From Coriaria nepalensis (taxonomy: Eukaryota; Streptophyta; Magnoliopsida; Cucurbitales; Coriariaceae), in the NCBI GenBank assembly GCA_027186245.1, contig CP114481.1, positions 20,119,501 through 20,183,500 of the forward strand: DNA of 64,000 bases, in the 5' to 3' direction. The notes under the pieces were generated by a model. It made no database searches. It worked only from the letters and a program-made list of their open reading frames with translations, and had not been told where the DNA came from. Both the position numbers and the translations under genes were made by a program. Below are positions 62,625 through 64,000 of the stretch, in pieces (the stretch's first letter is position 1; the number at the start of each line of letters is the position of its first letter).

Positions 62625-64000
62625 CAAGTATGTGTTTGTTTTATTTGAGATTCATGTCAATGAGTCTTTTCAAGTCACTAATGCATTTGAAAAAAATTCA
62701 AATGAATTCTATTTTTACACTTTAAACACTACTTTCGCGGATCACTTGTTGATAATCTTTTTAAGACAAGTATGCATTTGATTTCTCATATATTTATTTC
62801 AATGAGTCTTTTTAAGACATTAAATCATTTGGAAGTAATTGGAGCGAATACTATTTTCGCATTCCAAACACGACTTTCTCGCCTTGCTTGCATAAGATTT
62901 TTTCAAGGCAGTATGAATTTGTTTAATCTTAGAGTCATCATCTCAATGACTCTTTCAAAGTCACTAATTCATTTGAGCACAATTAAAATGAATTCTATTT
63001 TCGCACTTCGAACCCGACTTTCGCACATTACTTGCTAATGATCATTTAAGGGCAAGTATGCGTTTGTTTTATTTGAGATTCATGTCAATGAGTCTTTTCA
63101 AGTCACTAATGCATTTGAAAAAAATTCAAATGAATTCTATTTTTACACTTTAAACACTACTTTCGCGGATCACCTGTTGATAATCTTTTTAAGACAAGTA
63201 TGCATTTGATTTATCTTATATTTATTTTAATGAGTCTTTTCAAGACAATAAATCATTTGGAATCCATTGGAGCAAATACTATTTTCGCATTTCAAACACG
63301 ACTTTCACGCCTAGGTTGCATATGATTTTTTGAGGGCAAGAATGAATTTGTTTAATCTTAGAGTCATCATCTCAATGACTTTTTGAAAGTCACTAGTTCA
63401 TTTGAACAGAATTAAAATGAATTCTATTTTGGCACTCCGAACCCGACTTTCGTACATAACTTGCTAATGATCATTTAAGGGCAAGTATGTGTTTGTTTTA
63501 TTTGAGATTCATGTCAATGAGTCTTTTCAAGTCACTAATGCATTTGAAAAAAATTCAAATGAATTCTATTTTTACACTTTAAACACTACTTTCGCGGATC
63601 ACTTGTTGATAATCTTTTTAAGACAAGTATGCATTTGATTTCTCATATATTTATTTCAATGAGTCTTTTTACGACATTAAATCATTTGGAAGTAATTGGA
63701 GCGAATACTATTTTCGCAATTCAAACACGACTTTCTCGCCTAGCTTGCATATGATTTTTTGAAGGCATGTATGAATTTGTTTAATCTTAGAGTCATCATG
63801 TCAATGACTCTTTTAAAGTCACTAATTCATTTGAACACAATTAAAATGAATTCTATTTTCGCACTTCGAACCCGACTTTCGTACATAACTTGCTAATGAT
63901 CATTTAAGGGCAAGTATGTGTTTGTTTTATTTGAGATTCATGTCAATGAGTCTTTTCAGGACACTAATGCATTTGAAAAAAATTCAAATGAATTCTATTT
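62625..64000 (+). repeat. 3002-bp heptamer, copy 2, cut by the window edge
   Basis: X (62625), Y (63053, CCTAGG at 63310), V (63482) and the first 90 bases of R (63911, with CAGGACACTAATG) follow copy 1 at an offset of 3002 bp. No break in similarity is seen up to base 64000, so the heptamer presumably continues to the right. Confidence 0.92.

Larger units (their letters stand above)
1..64000 (+). repeat. Satellite DNA array, ~429-bp trimeric unit, uninterrupted
   Basis: The array fills the window in a single orientation. The unit start CAAGTATGYG recurs at 422, 851, 1280, 1709 and so on to 63911. I followed every step: 148 complete units, each 428, 429 or 430 bp, mean 428.98. No unit contains an insertion or deletion longer than a few bases, no unit is inverted, and no foreign sequence interrupts the array. 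Single-base indels explain every length change, for example the extra G in TTTTTGAAGAC (430-bp units) and the lost base in AAGGCAGTATG (428-bp units). Nuclear satellite of a eukaryote, probably centromeric or pericentromeric, is an inference from the architecture. The family itself is not recognised. The + strand label follows the given orientation; satellite DNA has no coding strand. Confidence 0.98.

Noticed and set aside
1..64000. CRISPR array, because of regular repeats
   Set aside because: There are no short direct repeats separated by unique spacers. The entire 429-bp unit is repeated.
1..64000. Transposable element or LTR insertion
   Set aside because: No unit length departs from 428-430 bp, so no room exists for an insertion or its target-site duplication.
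1..64000. Bacterial or viral origin
   Set aside because: A 64-kb homogeneous satellite with multimeric order and no gene does not fit a prokaryotic or viral genome.

Overview
The whole window is one uninterrupted satellite-DNA array. I see no gene, RNA gene, transposon, CRISPR array or unique sequence. The sequence is very A+T-rich (about 72% A+T counted in one monomer). It is built from a ~429-bp unit repeated head-to-tail in one orientation. The start of the unit (motif CAAGTATGYG) can be followed from position 422 to 63911. This gives 148 complete units, all 428, 429 or 430 bp long, plus a partial unit at each edge (1-421 and 63911-64000).

Each 429-bp unit is a trimer of diverged, related monomers: A (142 bp), B (142 bp) and C (145 bp). 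Each opens with CAAGTATG and shares blocks around ATGAGTCTTTTCAAG, CATTTGAA, GAATTCTATTTT and ACTTTCG. Nucleosome-sized monomers, a basal trimer and larger multimers laid over it are typical of centromeric or pericentromeric heterochromatin in plants and animals. The organism is therefore a eukaryote and this is nuclear DNA. I do not recognise the monomer family and cannot name a species; a plant is plausible but unproven.

Units fall into recurring variant types, recognised by shared private substitutions. The types are arranged in larger duplications. From 1 to about 20.6 kb there are W, K, G, Z, H and E units in 858-bp dimers, 1717/2146-bp tetramers and pentamers, and a 1288-bp repeat. From 20.6 to 27.5 kb there is a mosaic with long-range copies of the left end. 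From 27.5 to 35.2 kb there is a regular 428/429-bp alternation carrying 857-bp dimers and a 1714-bp tetramer. From 35.2 to 43 kb there is a transition zone with a 1716-bp-offset duplication and one segment copied 6006 bp downstream. From 43 kb to the end there is a different set of variants (P, Q, R, S, T, X, Y, V) in 1287-bp trimers, 858-bp dimers, 2144-bp pentamers and a 3002-bp heptamer that runs off the right edge.

Some units contain open frames of up to 88 codons. These are satellite sequence in which single-base indels join the frames of adjacent monomers; I do not regard them as genes. The interest of the window lies in its record of unequal exchange: nested multimers, hybrid units, a variant-domain boundary near 43 kb, no interruption in 64 kb, and conserved short dyads and CpG clusters in each monomer.
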